DNA of 64,000 nt from Ferrovibrio sp036381655 (GTDB taxonomy: Bacteria; Pseudomonadota; Alphaproteobacteria; Ferrovibrionales; Ferrovibrionaceae), in contig NZ_DASVCJ010000065.1 in the NCBI RefSeq assembly GCF_036381655.1, forward strand, positions 1 through 64,000, given 5' to 3'. Both the position numbers and the translations under genes were made by a program. Shown one piece after another: positions 25,365-34,601 of the stretch (positions are counted from its first letter, which is position 1; every line of letters begins with the position of its first letter). Below the pieces are notes generated by a model. The model was not told the origin of the DNA and ran no database searches. It saw only the letters and a program-made list of their open reading frames with translations.

Positions 25365-26591
25365 ATGTCGGTTCCTGTAGCTTTTCTCCTCAAAGGGTAT
25401 CCGCGTCTTTCGGAAACCTTCATCGCCCAGGAAATCGCTGCCTTGGAGGAGCGTGGCCTCGACATCCTGATCGTGTCCTTGCGCCATCCGACCGACAAAA
25501 AACGCCACGCCCTGCATGAGCAAATCCGGGCACCGATCCTGTATCTGCCGGAATATCTTTATCAGGAACCGCTGCGGGTGCTGAAAGGCTGGTGGCGGGC
25601 GCGGCGTCTGCCGGGCTATCGGGACGCCAGGCGTCTCTGGTGGCGAGACCTCAAGCGCGATCTCACCCCGAACCGGATTCGCCGCTTCGGCCAGGCTTTG
25701 GTCCTCGCCGCCGAGTTGCCCGAACGCTATCGTCATCTGCATGCGCATTTCATCCACACGCCAGGATCGGTGGCGCGCTATGCGGCGCATCTGCTGGAAC
25801 TTCCCTGGAGCGCTTCGGCGCATGCGCGCGACATCTGGATCACGCCCGAATGGGAGAAGCGCGAGAAGCTGGCAGATTGCGCCTGGATCGTGACCTGCAC
25901 GGCCCATAACGTCACCCATCTCGCCGCACTGGGCGATCCGGCGAAGGCGGCGCTGGTCTACCATGGTATCGATTTCTCGCGTTTCCCGGAACCGCCGCGC
26001 TGGCGGCCGGCACGCGATGGCCGCGATGCCGCCGATCCCGTGCAGCTCCTCACGGTCGGCCGCGCCGTGGAAAAGAAGGGCTTCGATATTTTGCTCAAGG
26101 CGTTAGCCCGGCTTCCCGGCGATCTGCACTGGCGGCTGACGCATATCGGCGGCGGACCGCAGCTGAACTCGCTCAAGGCCCTGGCGCAGGCACAAGGCAT
26201 CGCCGAGCACGTGGTCTGGCTCGGTCCGCAAAGGCAGGACGAGGTCATCGCCGCTTATCGCGCGGCCGACGCTTTCGTGCTGGCCTGCCGGCGCGACCGG
26301 GATGGCGATATGGATGGCCTGCCGAACGTCCTGCTGGAGGCGCAGAGCCAGGCGCTGCCCTGCGCGGCCACTGCCATTTCCGCGATCCCGGAGCTGATCG
26401 CGGATGGCGAAACAGGGCTGCTGGTCCCGCCGGAGGATACCGAAGCCCTTGCCGTCGCCCTCAGCCGCCTCATACTCGATCCGGCCTTGCGGCAACGTCT
26501 GGGCAATGCCGGTGCATTACGTGTGCGGAACGATTTCGCCATGGCGCCGGGGATCGCCGAACTGTCCCGGCGTTTCGGCCTGACGGCGTAA
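25365..26591 (+). CDS. GT4-family glycosyltransferase
   Basis: A 408-residue GT-B glycosyltransferase. The start FLLKGYPRLSETFIAQEIAALEERG is the usual opening of a group of GT4 enzymes from exopolysaccharide and lipopolysaccharide loci. The C-terminal domain gives LLTVGRAVEKKGFDILLKAL, HIGGGPQLNSL, DGLPNVLLEAQSQALPCAAT and ETGLLVPPED. The EX7E-type acidic motif is replaced in part by the DMDGLPNVLLEA stretch, which is normal for this subgroup. It lies 30 bases after the first glycosyltransferase and 3 bases before the next. Confidence 0.9.
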   Translation: MSVPVAFLLKGYPRLSETFIAQEIAALEERGLDILIVSLRHPTDKKRHALHEQIRAPILYLPEYLYQEPLRVLKGWWRARRLPGYRDARRLWWRDLKRDLTPNRIRRFGQALVLAAELPERYRHLHAHFIHTPGSVARYAAHLLELPWSASAHARDIWITPEWEKREKLADCAWIVTCTAHNVTHLAALGDPAKAALVYHGIDFSRFPEPPRWRPARDGRDAADPVQLLTVGRAVEKKGFDILLKALARLPGDLHWRLTHIGGGPQLNSLKALAQAQGIAEHVVWLGPQRQDEVIAAYRAADAFVLACRRDRDGDMDGLPNVLLEAQSQALPCAATAISAIPELIADGETGLLVPPEDTEALAVALSRLILDPALRQRLGNAGALRVRNDFAMAPGIAELSRRFGLTA

Positions 26592-26594
26592 GCG

Positions 26595-27734
26595 ATGCGG
26601 GTAGGCTTCTACGCGCCGCTGAAGCCGCCGGATCATCCGGAGCCGTCGGGCGATCGCCGCATGGCCCGGCTGTTGATCTCCGCCCTGCGCGGCATGGGCC
26701 ATGACGTCGCCGTGATCTCGGGACTGCGCAGCTACAACAAGTCCGGCGACGCAGGACAGGAAGCGGCGACGGCGGCAGCGGCGCAGTTCGACCTGCAACG
26801 GATCGAGCGCGCATGGGCCGCAGAGCCGGCCGGCCGTCCCGATCTGCTTTTCACCTATCATGTCTATCACAAGGCTGCCGATTACCTCGGACCGGCGCTG
26901 AAGTCGCGTTTCGGATTGCCCTACGTCATTGCCGAGGCTTCGGTCGCGCCGAAACGCAAGAATGGCCCCTGGGCGGCCGGTTACGCCCAGGCCGCCGCCG
27001 CCATCCAGGCTGCGGACGCCATTCTCGCCATCACGACTTTGGATCGCGCCTGCCTGACGGCCTTCGTCGGGGAAGAGAAAGTCCTCCCCTTCCCGCCCTT
27101 CATCGATCCCCTGCCTTTTCTGCAAGCCGCCGCGCGGCGCGAAGACGAGCGCCGGCTGCTGGCGGAGCGGTTCCATTTGCCGCTCTGTCAGCCCTGGCTG
27201 CTGGCGGTCGGCATGATGCGGGGCGGCGACAAGCTGGCCTCCTATCGCCGCCTGGCGGAAACACTCCAGCTCGCCCGGCAGGCATCGTGGCATATGCTGA
27301 TCGCGGGCGACGGACCGGAGGAAACGGCCGTGCTCGCCGCCTTCGGGCCGCTGGGCGGGCGCACCCGGTTTCTGGGACAGCTCGAACTCGATGACCTGGC
27401 GGGACTCTATGCCGCCAGCGACCTTTATGTCTGGCCCGCCGTCAACGAAGCCTATGGCATGGCGCTGCTGGAAGCCCAGGCCGCGGGCCTTCCGGTCCTG
27501 TCGGTCAACACCAGGGGCGTGCCGGATATCGTTTGCCATCGCGAAACCGGCTGGCTGGCCGACGACGATAGCGCGATTGCGCTTTCCGATGCACTGCTGC
27601 GGCTGCTGAACGCACCGGCGGAACGGCAGGCGATGGCGGCAGCAGCGCCGCGGCGCGTGGAACGGCATCTTTCGATCGCCGCCGCGCAACAACGACTGGC
27701 TACCCTTTTCCAACAATTGGGGTTGGCGGCATGA
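26595..27734 (+). CDS. GT4-family glycosyltransferase
   Basis: A 379-residue GT-B glycosyltransferase. It begins MRVGFYAPLKPPDHPEPSGDR, with an Arg-Met-Ala-rich helix after it. The donor-binding C-terminal half has LLAVGMMRGGDKLASYRRL, LIAGDGPEE, and NEAYGMALLEAQAAGLPVLS, the standard E(x7)E region of GT4 enzymes. It overlaps the following phosphatase gene by 4 bases (ATGA). It resembles lipid- or glycan-linked mannosyl/glucosyl transferases in general layout only, and the specific sugar cannot be inferred. Confidence 0.9.
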   Translation: MRVGFYAPLKPPDHPEPSGDRRMARLLISALRGMGHDVAVISGLRSYNKSGDAGQEAATAAAAQFDLQRIERAWAAEPAGRPDLLFTYHVYHKAADYLGPALKSRFGLPYVIAEASVAPKRKNGPWAAGYAQAAAAIQAADAILAITTLDRACLTAFVGEEKVLPFPPFIDPLPFLQAAARREDERRLLAERFHLPLCQPWLLAVGMMRGGDKLASYRRLAETLQLARQASWHMLIAGDGPEETAVLAAFGPLGGRTRFLGQLELDDLAGLYAASDLYVWPAVNEAYGMALLEAQAAGLPVLSVNTRGVPDIVCHRETGWLADDDSAIALSDALLRLLNAPAERQAMAAAAPRRVERHLSIAAAQQRLATLFQQLGLAA

Positions 27735-28312
27735 CCCGCTTGGTCTTTCTTCGGCATGGCCCGACCGATTGGAATGCCAGCGGCCGTCTGCAGGGGCGCA
27801 ATGATCAGCCGCTGTCCGCGGCCGGCCGCAGCTCTCTGTCCGGCCGCAGATTGCCTGCCCCGTTGATACGGCGTCGCTGGTATTCCAGCCCGCTGCGACG
27901 CGCCAGAGAGACGGCGGATCGGCTGGGCATTTCGGCCCTGATCGAGCCGGCGCTGATCGAAATGGATTGGGGCCGTTATGAAGGCTGCACTTTGAGCGAA
28001 TTGCGGGCCCGCCATGGCGAGGCCTTCGCGGCCAACGAGGCGCGCGGCCTGGATTTTCTGCCCCCCGATGGCGAAAGTCCGCGGCAGGTGCAGGATAGGC
28101 TGCGCCCCTGGCTGCGCAACATCGCGGCCGCGGGCATCGATGCCGGCGCCGTCACGCATAAAGGCGTCATCCGTGCCATGATGGCGATGGCCTATGACTG
28201 GCCGATGCTCGGCAAGCCGCCGGTCAAGCTCGATTGGCGCTGCCTGCATGACTTCGATATCGACCGAGATGGCCGGCCGCGCCCGGCTGCCATGAACATG
28301 TCTCTGGAGTGA
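27731..28312 (+). CDS. Histidine phosphatase family protein (phosphoglycerate mutase-like)
   Basis: A 193-residue phosphohydrolase. The catalytic RHG motif is at residues 8-10 (LVFLRHGPTDWN), with the second-site ARETADRLG and the acid Glu in IEMDWGRYEG. The late conserved His is in GAVTHKGVIRAM. Members remove phosphate from sugars, nucleotides, cobamide precursors or proteins. In this operon it lies between two glycosyltransferases and overlaps the preceding gene by 4 bases, so a sugar-phosphate or phospho-lipid intermediate is a plausible substrate (inference). Confidence 0.88.
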   Translation: MTRLVFLRHGPTDWNASGRLQGRNDQPLSAAGRSSLSGRRLPAPLIRRRWYSSPLRRARETADRLGISALIEPALIEMDWGRYEGCTLSELRARHGEAFAANEARGLDFLPPDGESPRQVQDRLRPWLRNIAAAGIDAGAVTHKGVIRAMMAMAYDWPMLGKPPVKLDWRCLHDFDIDRDGRPRPAAMNMSLE

Positions 28313-28317
28313 CTTCA

Positions 28318-29472
28318 GTGCCGGCAAAACCACGCATCATGATCTATGTTCAGCATCTGCTCGGCGTCGGTCATCTCCATCGGGTCGCGGCAATCGCCCG
28401 TGCGATGGCACGCGGCGGCTTCGATACCACGCTGGTCTCCGGCGGCATGCCCGATCCGACGCTGCATGGCCTGGAGGACATCCGGTTCGTCCAGCTTCCG
28501 CCCGCGCGCGCCAAGGATGCCAGCTTCCGCATCCTGCTGGACGAGAACGGCGCGGAGGTCACGGATGCCTGGCGCGGCATGCGGCAGGAGCGGCTCAATG
28601 CCGTATTCGACGAGGTCGGCCCCGACGCCTTCCTGACCGAACTCTTCCCCTTCGGCCGCCGCCCGATGCGTTTCGAGCTGCTGCCGCTGCTGGCCCGCAT
28701 CCGCGAGCGCCGGCCGCGCCCCCTCGTCTTCTGTTCGGTGCGCGACATCCTGGTCGACCGCACCAAGCCGGAACGGGACCTGGATAGCATCGCCTGGCTG
28801 CAACAATACTACGATGCCGCTTTCATCCACGGCGATGCGCAACTGGTGCCGTTCGAGAAAACCTTTCCGCTGGCGGGCCGGATCAAGGATCAGCTGCATT
28901 ACACCGGCTATATCGTCGAGCAGCATAGCCTGCCGCAAACGGATGCCGGCGATGGCGAGGTGCTGGTATCGGCCGGCGGCGGCGCGGTCGGCCTGCCGCT
29001 GTTCCGCGTGGCCTTGGCAGCGCGCGGGTTGTCTTCGCTGCGGGACAAGCCTTGGCGCTTTCTGGTCAGCCGCCAGGAAGACCCCGCCGAGGTCGAGGCG
29101 CTTCGCCGTTCCGCCGGCCCCGGTGTCGTCATCGAGCCGGTCCGGGCCGATTTCCCCGGTATGCTGCGCCGCTGTCTGCTTTCGATCAGCAAAGCCGGCT
29201 ACAATACCGTGATGGAGACATTGGCCAGCCGCGCCAGGGCGGTGGTGGTGCCCTTTGCCGGCGGCGAGGAGACGGAACAGGCGCTGCGCGCCGATCTCCT
29301 GGCCGGACGCGGCCTGCTGCAGGCGGTCCGGGAGACGGAACTGACGCCGCAACGCCTGGCGGACGCGATCGACAAGGCACTCATGACCGAACCGGGCCGC
29401 AGCAACATCCGGCTGGACGGCGCCGACGAAACCGCCCGTCTGGTCCGGCATTTCCTGGCGGCGCGAAAATGA
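28318..29472 (+). CDS. MurG-like (GT28-type) glycosyltransferase family protein
   Basis: A 384-residue protein related in layout to the first gene of the operon. It opens RIMIYVQHLLGVGHLHRVAAIARAM and has VLVSAGGGAVGLPLF and ISKAGYNTVMETLASRARAVVVPF in the donor-binding domain. I chose the GTG at 28318, with GGAG 8 bases upstream; an upstream GTG at 28309 overlaps the previous stop. Its stop overlaps the next ATG. Two GT28-type proteins of the same kind in one operon suggest two similar sugar additions, or a pair acting together. Confidence 0.83.
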   Translation: MPAKPRIMIYVQHLLGVGHLHRVAAIARAMARGGFDTTLVSGGMPDPTLHGLEDIRFVQLPPARAKDASFRILLDENGAEVTDAWRGMRQERLNAVFDEVGPDAFLTELFPFGRRPMRFELLPLLARIRERRPRPLVFCSVRDILVDRTKPERDLDSIAWLQQYYDAAFIHGDAQLVPFEKTFPLAGRIKDQLHYTGYIVEQHSLPQTDAGDGEVLVSAGGGAVGLPLFRVALAARGLSSLRDKPWRFLVSRQEDPAEVEALRRSAGPGVVIEPVRADFPGMLRRCLLSISKAGYNTVMETLASRARAVVVPFAGGEETEQALRADLLAGRGLLQAVRETELTPQRLADAIDKALMTEPGRSNIRLDGADETARLVRHFLAARK

Positions 29473-30293
29473 CGGGGGATCGCGGCGCCGCGCTATCGTG
29501 GCCGCAGGCCTGGGCCGCCCTGGATGCCGAACTCGGGCAGTGGCAGGCCGCCGGGAAAGTAGCCCGGTTCTGGTGGCGCGACGACGACGCCACCAAAGCC
29601 ACACCGGCGCTGAACCGGCTTGTCACCCTGCGGAAGACCGTCGATGTTCCGCTGACGCTCGCCGTCATACCAGCCCAGCTTGCGCCGTCGCTGGTCGATC
29701 TGGTTGCGGCTGCGAACGGCATTACCGCGGCGCAGCATGGCTTCAGCCACGCAAACCATGCTCCGGCAACGGAGAAGAAATCGGAATTCCCGGCCAGCCG
29801 CAGCCTCGACGAGCGCCTGCGGGACCTTCGAACCGGTCAGGCCATTCTGCGGCAGCGGCTTGGAGAGAAGTTTCAGCCGGTTCTGGTCCCGCCCTGGAAC
29901 CGGTTCGCCCCCGACCTGCTCGGCACTCTTCCGAGCCTGGGCTTTTCGGCGATTTCGGCTTTCCAGCTCCGCCGGCAATACTGGGCCGCGGAAGGGCTGG
30001 CGCAACTGAACACCCATATGGATCCCGTCGACTGGCGGGGCGGGGATTCGGACCTTGGCTGCCGCATGGCGCTCATGGCGGCCATCCAGGCCCTGACGGC
30101 AATCCGCACGGGGCTTGCCCATCTGCAACCTGTGGGACTGCTGACCCACCATCTGCGCCATGACAGCGCGGGATGGGACTTCATCGAAACATTCCTTCGC
30201 CGGATCGCTGCCCATCCTGCCGCCCGCTGGGTTGATCTTGCGGCGGCATTGGCTGTCGGCCGGCCGGTTGGCGATATCATTCAAGCATCATGA
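29469..30293 (+). CDS. Polysaccharide deacetylase-like protein
   Basis: A 274-residue protein resembling the NodB/polysaccharide deacetylase fold. WWRDDDATKATPAL supplies the Asp pair of the first motif, AAQHGFSHANHAP fits the HG-x-x-H metal-binding motif, and VLVPPWNRFAP the (F/L)R(P/W)P-like third motif. There is no signal peptide, unlike most secreted family members, so it would act on a cytoplasmic precursor. The ATG overlaps the stop of the preceding glycosyltransferase, and its own stop overlaps the start of a small membrane protein gene. It could deacetylate a nucleotide- or lipid-linked N-acetyl sugar (inference). Confidence 0.82.
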   Translation: MTGDRGAALSWPQAWAALDAELGQWQAAGKVARFWWRDDDATKATPALNRLVTLRKTVDVPLTLAVIPAQLAPSLVDLVAAANGITAAQHGFSHANHAPATEKKSEFPASRSLDERLRDLRTGQAILRQRLGEKFQPVLVPPWNRFAPDLLGTLPSLGFSAISAFQLRRQYWAAEGLAQLNTHMDPVDWRGGDSDLGCRMALMAAIQALTAIRTGLAHLQPVGLLTHHLRHDSAGWDFIETFLRRIAAHPAARWVDLAAALAVGRPVGDIIQAS

Positions 30294-30796
30294 TCCGCCT
30301 CCACTACCCCTTTTCGCGCCTTTGGCCCGATTATCTGAGGTCGCTTCTCGGCCTCGCCTTCTGCCTTGGACTGCTGTTGTTTGCCACGCCACAATCTGTC
30401 ATTTTTGTGCTGCTTGCCGGTTTGAGCCTGCTATTCGCCTGGCTGGGAGCCAGCGCGATATGGCGCCAGCAGATCGAGGTCCAACTCGACGCCTCAGGAG
30501 TGGCATGCCAGGGCCGGTGGGGATTCGGTGTACGCCGGCGGGTGGTAGAGTGGTCCGGCGTTTCGGCGGTGGTCTTGAGGTATTACTCAACGCGTCGCGA
30601 CCGGGGCAAGGGATGGCTGCAATTGACGATTGAGGGACATGGGGGACGCTTAAGCGTCGACAGCGACATGATCGGCTTTCCGCAATTGGTGCGGGAAGCG
30701 CTGGCTGCTGCCCGCCGCCTCGATCTGCCGCTGAGCGAAACCACACTCGCCAATGCAGCCCGGCTTGCCGATGCCGGGCGAGAGGGCGTGTGGTGA
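30290..30796 (+). CDS. Small membrane protein of unknown function
   Basis: A 168-residue protein with two N-terminal membrane segments (SLLGLAFCLGLLLFATPQSVIFVLLAGLSLLFAWL) followed by a soluble C-terminal part of about 100 residues. That part has alternating hydrophobic strands (EVQLDASGVACQGRWGFG, VVEWSGVSAVVLRYYS) like bacterial PH or DUF-type domains. It overlaps the deacetylase-like gene upstream by 4 bases and the peptide ABC ATPase gene downstream by 7. It could belong to either operon; the tighter chain with the glycan genes favours that one. I do not recognise a family. Confidence 0.65.
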   Translation: MIRLHYPFSRLWPDYLRSLLGLAFCLGLLLFATPQSVIFVLLAGLSLLFAWLGASAIWRQQIEVQLDASGVACQGRWGFGVRRRVVEWSGVSAVVLRYYSTRRDRGKGWLQLTIEGHGGRLSVDSDMIGFPQLVREALAAARRLDLPLSETTLANAARLADAGREGVW

Positions 30797-32682
30797 GCAG
30801 CAATCTCCTCGAGATCAACGACCTGCACGTTCAGTTCCACCTGCCCGAAGGTGTGATCAAGGCCGTCAATGGGGTCAGCTTCCGCATCCCCCAGGGCGGG
30901 ACGGTCGCCCTCGTAGGAGAGTCCGGGTCGGGCAAGTCGGTGGTCAGCCAGTCCATCATGGGAATTCTGCCGCGGCCGGCGAAAATCACCGGCGGCAGCA
31001 TTCTCTTCTACGATCCGCTGACGCCGGAAATTCCGGTCAACATTGCCGGCCTGGACCCCCGCAGCGAAGCAATGCGTCACCTGCAAGGCGGGCGCATCTC
31101 GATCATCTTCCAGGAGCCGATGACCTCGCTCAGTCCGTTGCACACGATCGGCGATCAGGTCAGCGAGGCGCTGCATCTCCACCGCAAGGCGAGTCGCGCC
31201 GAGGGCCAGGAACTGGCCGCCGAGATGCTGCGACTGGTGGGCTTTCCCGATCCGCAACGCGCGTTGCGCACCTACGCCTTCGAACTGTCCGGCGGCTTGC
31301 GTCAGCGCGCCATGATCGCCATGGCGCTGGTCTGCCGGCCGGCCCTGCTGATCGCCGACGAGCCGACCACGGCGCTGGACGTTACGATCCAGGCGCAAAT
31401 CCTGAAACTCATAAAGGACCTGCAGGCCGAACTCGGCATGGCCGTCCTGATGATCACGCATGACCTGGGCGTGGTCGCCAATATGGCCGACGAGATCGTC
31501 GTGCTGTATCATGGCGAAGTCATGGAGCGCGGCACGCTCGACGACATCTTCCAGGATCCGCAACACCCCTACCTCAAGGCCCTGCTGCATGCCGTGCCCC
31601 GCTTCAACATGAAGCCGGGCGAACGCCTGCAGCCGATCCGCGAAATCAAAAGCCAGGTCGGCGACCTGTTGCGCAGCAAGAAGCAGGCGGCGGGCAAGTC
31701 GACGGGGCAGACGCTGCTCGAAGTCGAGCATGTCGACAAGACCTTCTCCCTGCGCAAGGGCGGCCTGTTCGGCGGACACCAGGAAAATCTCGTCAAGGCG
31801 GTCGACGACGTCAGCTTCAGCATCCGGCGCGGCGAATGCCTCGGCCTGGTCGGCGAGTCCGGCTGCGGCAAGACCACGGTCAGCAAGCTGATCCTGCGGG
31901 CCATCACGCCCGACAAGGGCAAGATCCGGTTTCACGACGGCGACCGCTTGGTGGATGTGCTATCGCTGAGGGACGAGGAACTCTTCGCTTACCGCCGCAA
32001 TGTCCAGTTCATCTTTCAGGATCCTTACTCGTCGCTGAATCCGCGCATGACCGTCTTCGACATCATCTCCGAGCCGATGGTCATCCACGGCATCGGCGAC
32101 GCGGACGAGCGGTTCGAACGGGTCAAGGAACTGATGACTCTGGTCGGCCTCGACGTCCGCTTCCTGCGTCGCTATCCGCATTCCTTTTCCGGCGGCCAAA
32201 GGCAGCGCATCGGCATCGCGCGCGCCCTGGCGTTGCAGCCGGACTTGCTCATTTGCGACGAGCCGGTTTCGGCTCTCGACGTCTCCATCCAGGCGCAGAT
32301 TCTGAACCTGTTGAAGGACCTGCAGCGCGAGCTGGGCCTCACATATCTGTTCATCTCGCACAATCTGGCGGTGGTCGACTACATCGCCGACCGGATCGCC
32401 GTGATGTGCGCCGGCCGCCTCGTCGAGCTGGCGCCGCGGGATGTGCTTTTCTCCAACCCGATCCACCCCTATACCAAGACGCTGCTCTCGGCCGTGCCGA
32501 AGCCCGATCCGAATGACCGGCTCGATCTTCGGCTCTTGATGGCGGAAAGAACATCCAGCCCAGCGGCCTGGCCGCATCCCTTCACTATATCTGACAACGC
32601 GCGTTCGCATATGCTGGATCTCGGCAACGGTCATCTTGTCCGGGCCTCGGACGCCGCCGGAATTCGGGATCTCGTGGCATGA
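30790..32682 (+). CDS. Peptide ABC transporter, double ATPase (DppD-DppF type fusion)
   Basis: A 630-residue protein with two complete ABC domains. Domain 1: GESGSGKSVVSQ, LSGGLRQRAMIAM, LLIADEPTTALD. Domain 2 begins after about residue 310: GESGCGKTTVSK, FSGGQRQRIGIARALA, LLICDEPVSALD. Each ends with the C-terminal extension typical of oligopeptide transporter ATPases (HPYLKALLHAVP, HPYTKTLLSAVP). The start is one of two consecutive GTG codons (30790/30793). It leads a set with a binding protein and two permeases, in the arrangement of Yej/Dpp-type peptide importers, giving a full transporter. Confidence 0.93.
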   Translation: MVSSNLLEINDLHVQFHLPEGVIKAVNGVSFRIPQGGTVALVGESGSGKSVVSQSIMGILPRPAKITGGSILFYDPLTPEIPVNIAGLDPRSEAMRHLQGGRISIIFQEPMTSLSPLHTIGDQVSEALHLHRKASRAEGQELAAEMLRLVGFPDPQRALRTYAFELSGGLRQRAMIAMALVCRPALLIADEPTTALDVTIQAQILKLIKDLQAELGMAVLMITHDLGVVANMADEIVVLYHGEVMERGTLDDIFQDPQHPYLKALLHAVPRFNMKPGERLQPIREIKSQVGDLLRSKKQAAGKSTGQTLLEVEHVDKTFSLRKGGLFGGHQENLVKAVDDVSFSIRRGECLGLVGESGCGKTTVSKLILRAITPDKGKIRFHDGDRLVDVLSLRDEELFAYRRNVQFIFQDPYSSLNPRMTVFDIISEPMVIHGIGDADERFERVKELMTLVGLDVRFLRRYPHSFSGGQRQRIGIARALALQPDLLICDEPVSALDVSIQAQILNLLKDLQRELGLTYLFISHNLAVVDYIADRIAVMCAGRLVELAPRDVLFSNPIHPYTKTLLSAVPKPDPNDRLDLRLLMAERTSSPAAWPHPFTISDNARSHMLDLGNGHLVRASDAAGIRDLVA

Positions 32683-34586
32683 CGATACTCGCTCGCTTCG
32701 CTTTCGCCCTTCTGCTCATGGCGGTCGCGCCGTGGTTTCCGGCGCAGGCCCAGCCGCTCGAACTTCAGGAGACATCGTCGCTGGCGGCCGATGTTGCCGC
32801 CGGCCGCCTCCCCCCGATTGAAAAGCGAGTCCCGGAACATCCGTTGGTCGTTTCGTTCAAGCAGCCGAATATGATCGGCCAGCAGGGCGGCGAGTTGCGT
32901 ACCTTGATCGGCCGCATGCGCGACCTGCGCCTTCTCAGCGTGATCGGCTACACCCGGCTGGTCGTCTATAACGAAAAATTCGACTTCGTGCCTGATCTGG
33001 TGGAATCCTTCGACGTCAAGCAGCAGCGGATATTCACCTTCCATCTGCGGCCAGGGCACAAATGGTCGGATGGCGCCCCGTTCACGTCCGAGGATTTTCG
33101 CTACTACTGGGAAGACGTCGCCCTGAACAAGGACCTGAGCCCGTCCGGCCCCCCTGTCGAATTTCTGGTCGACGGCGAATTGCCGAAAGTCAGCTTTCCC
33201 GACGAGCTGACGATCCGTTACGAGTGGTCCAAGCCAAACCCGGACTTCCTGCCCAGATTGGCCGGCGCCGCGCCGCTCTATATCTATCGGCCGGCCCATT
33301 ACATGAAGAAATTCCACGTCAAATATGCCGACCCCGCTGTGCTCAAGCAGGAAGTCGCGGCGGCCAAACAGCGGAACTGGGCCGCGCTGCACAACAAGCT
33401 CGACAACATGTATGAGCTGGACAATCCGGACCTGCCCACGCTCAATCCCTGGGTGATCACCACCCGGCCGCCGGCGATCCGCTTCGTCGCCCAGCGCAAC
33501 CCCTATTTCCACCGCGTCGATACGAATGGCGTACAGCTTCCCTATATCGATCAGCTGGTGCTCACCCAGGCGGACGCCAAGCTGATTCCCGCCAAGGCCG
33601 GCGCAGGCGAAGCCGATCTGCAATTCCGCAACATCGACTTCAACAATTTCACCTTCCTGAAGGAAAACGAAAAACGGGCCGGCTATCGCACATTGCTGTG
33701 GCGCACCGCCAAGGGATCGCATTTCACGCTCTATCCCAATCTCAACTGCAACGATCCGATCTGGCGCCAACTCAATCGCGACCCCCGCTTCCGGCACGCG
33801 CTGTCGCTCGCCATAGATCGGCAGGCGATCAATGAATCCCTTTTCTTCGGCCTGGCCATCGAGTCGAACAATACGGTGCTGCCGAACAGCCCGTTGTTCA
33901 AACCAGAATACCAGACCCAGAATGCCACTTTCGATCCGGCAACGGCCAACCGACTGCTGGACCAGATCGGACTGACCAAGCGGGACGATAACGGTACCCG
34001 CCTGCTGCCGGACGGACGGCCGCTGGAGATCATCGTCGAGACCGCGGGCGAGGATACCGAACAAACCGATATCCTCGAACTGATCGGCGAGAACTGGGCC
34101 AAGATCGGCGTCAAGCTGTTCGCCAAACCGAGCCAGCGCGACATCGTCCGCAACCGCATATTTTCCGGCGAAGCGATCATGTCGGTCTGGACCGGCCTGG
34201 AGAACGGGCTGGCCAAAGCCGACACCATCCCCAACGAGCTGGCACCGACCTCGCAATACCAACTGCAATGGCCGAAATGGGGGCAGTGGCACGAAACGCA
34301 CGGACAGGCCGGCGAACGGATCGACATGCCAGCGGCCCAGGAGCTCTACGACTTGTATCAGAGCTGGCTCGGTAGCGCCGACGAGGCCGAGCGGGCGCGC
34401 ATCTGGCATCGCATGCTGGCCATTCACGCCGATCAGACCTTCACCATCGGGGTTATCAGCGGTGTTTTCCAACCGATCGTCGCCAATCGCAAGCTGATGA
34501 ATATTCCGAAGGAAGGTATCTTTAATTGGGATCCCGGCGCATTCATCGGCTTGTACCGCCCGGAAACCTTCTGGTACCGGCAATAG
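32679..34586 (+). CDS. Peptide-type ABC transporter substrate-binding protein (large SBP family 5)
   Basis: A 635-residue periplasmic protein, about 100 residues longer than DppA. It has a Sec signal peptide (FAFALLLMAVAPWFPAQAQP). The pattern includes GYTRLVVYNEKFDFVPDLVESFD, FHLRPGHKWSDGAPFTSEDFRYYWEDVA and RFRHALSLAIDRQAINE. Large versions with this text are found with double-ATPase peptide transporters. Its ATG overlaps the ATPase stop by 4 bases. The ligand is unknown; large family members often take oligopeptides or peptide-like antibiotics. Confidence 0.92.
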   Translation: MTILARFAFALLLMAVAPWFPAQAQPLELQETSSLAADVAAGRLPPIEKRVPEHPLVVSFKQPNMIGQQGGELRTLIGRMRDLRLLSVIGYTRLVVYNEKFDFVPDLVESFDVKQQRIFTFHLRPGHKWSDGAPFTSEDFRYYWEDVALNKDLSPSGPPVEFLVDGELPKVSFPDELTIRYEWSKPNPDFLPRLAGAAPLYIYRPAHYMKKFHVKYADPAVLKQEVAAAKQRNWAALHNKLDNMYELDNPDLPTLNPWVITTRPPAIRFVAQRNPYFHRVDTNGVQLPYIDQLVLTQADAKLIPAKAGAGEADLQFRNIDFNNFTFLKENEKRAGYRTLLWRTAKGSHFTLYPNLNCNDPIWRQLNRDPRFRHALSLAIDRQAINESLFFGLAIESNNTVLPNSPLFKPEYQTQNATFDPATANRLLDQIGLTKRDDNGTRLLPDGRPLEIIVETAGEDTEQTDILELIGENWAKIGVKLFAKPSQRDIVRNRIFSGEAIMSVWTGLENGLAKADTIPNELAPTSQYQLQWPKWGQWHETHGQAGERIDMPAAQELYDLYQSWLGSADEAERARIWHRMLAIHADQTFTIGVISGVFQPIVANRKLMNIPKEGIFNWDPGAFIGLYRPETFWYRQ

Positions 34587-34601
34587 GGCTGGGCAGAGTC
34601 C

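Noticed and set aside
29052..29468. Upstream extension of the deacetylase-like gene
   Set aside because: The ATG at 29469 overlaps the previous stop in the usual coupled way; the extension is out-of-frame shadow of the glycosyltransferase.
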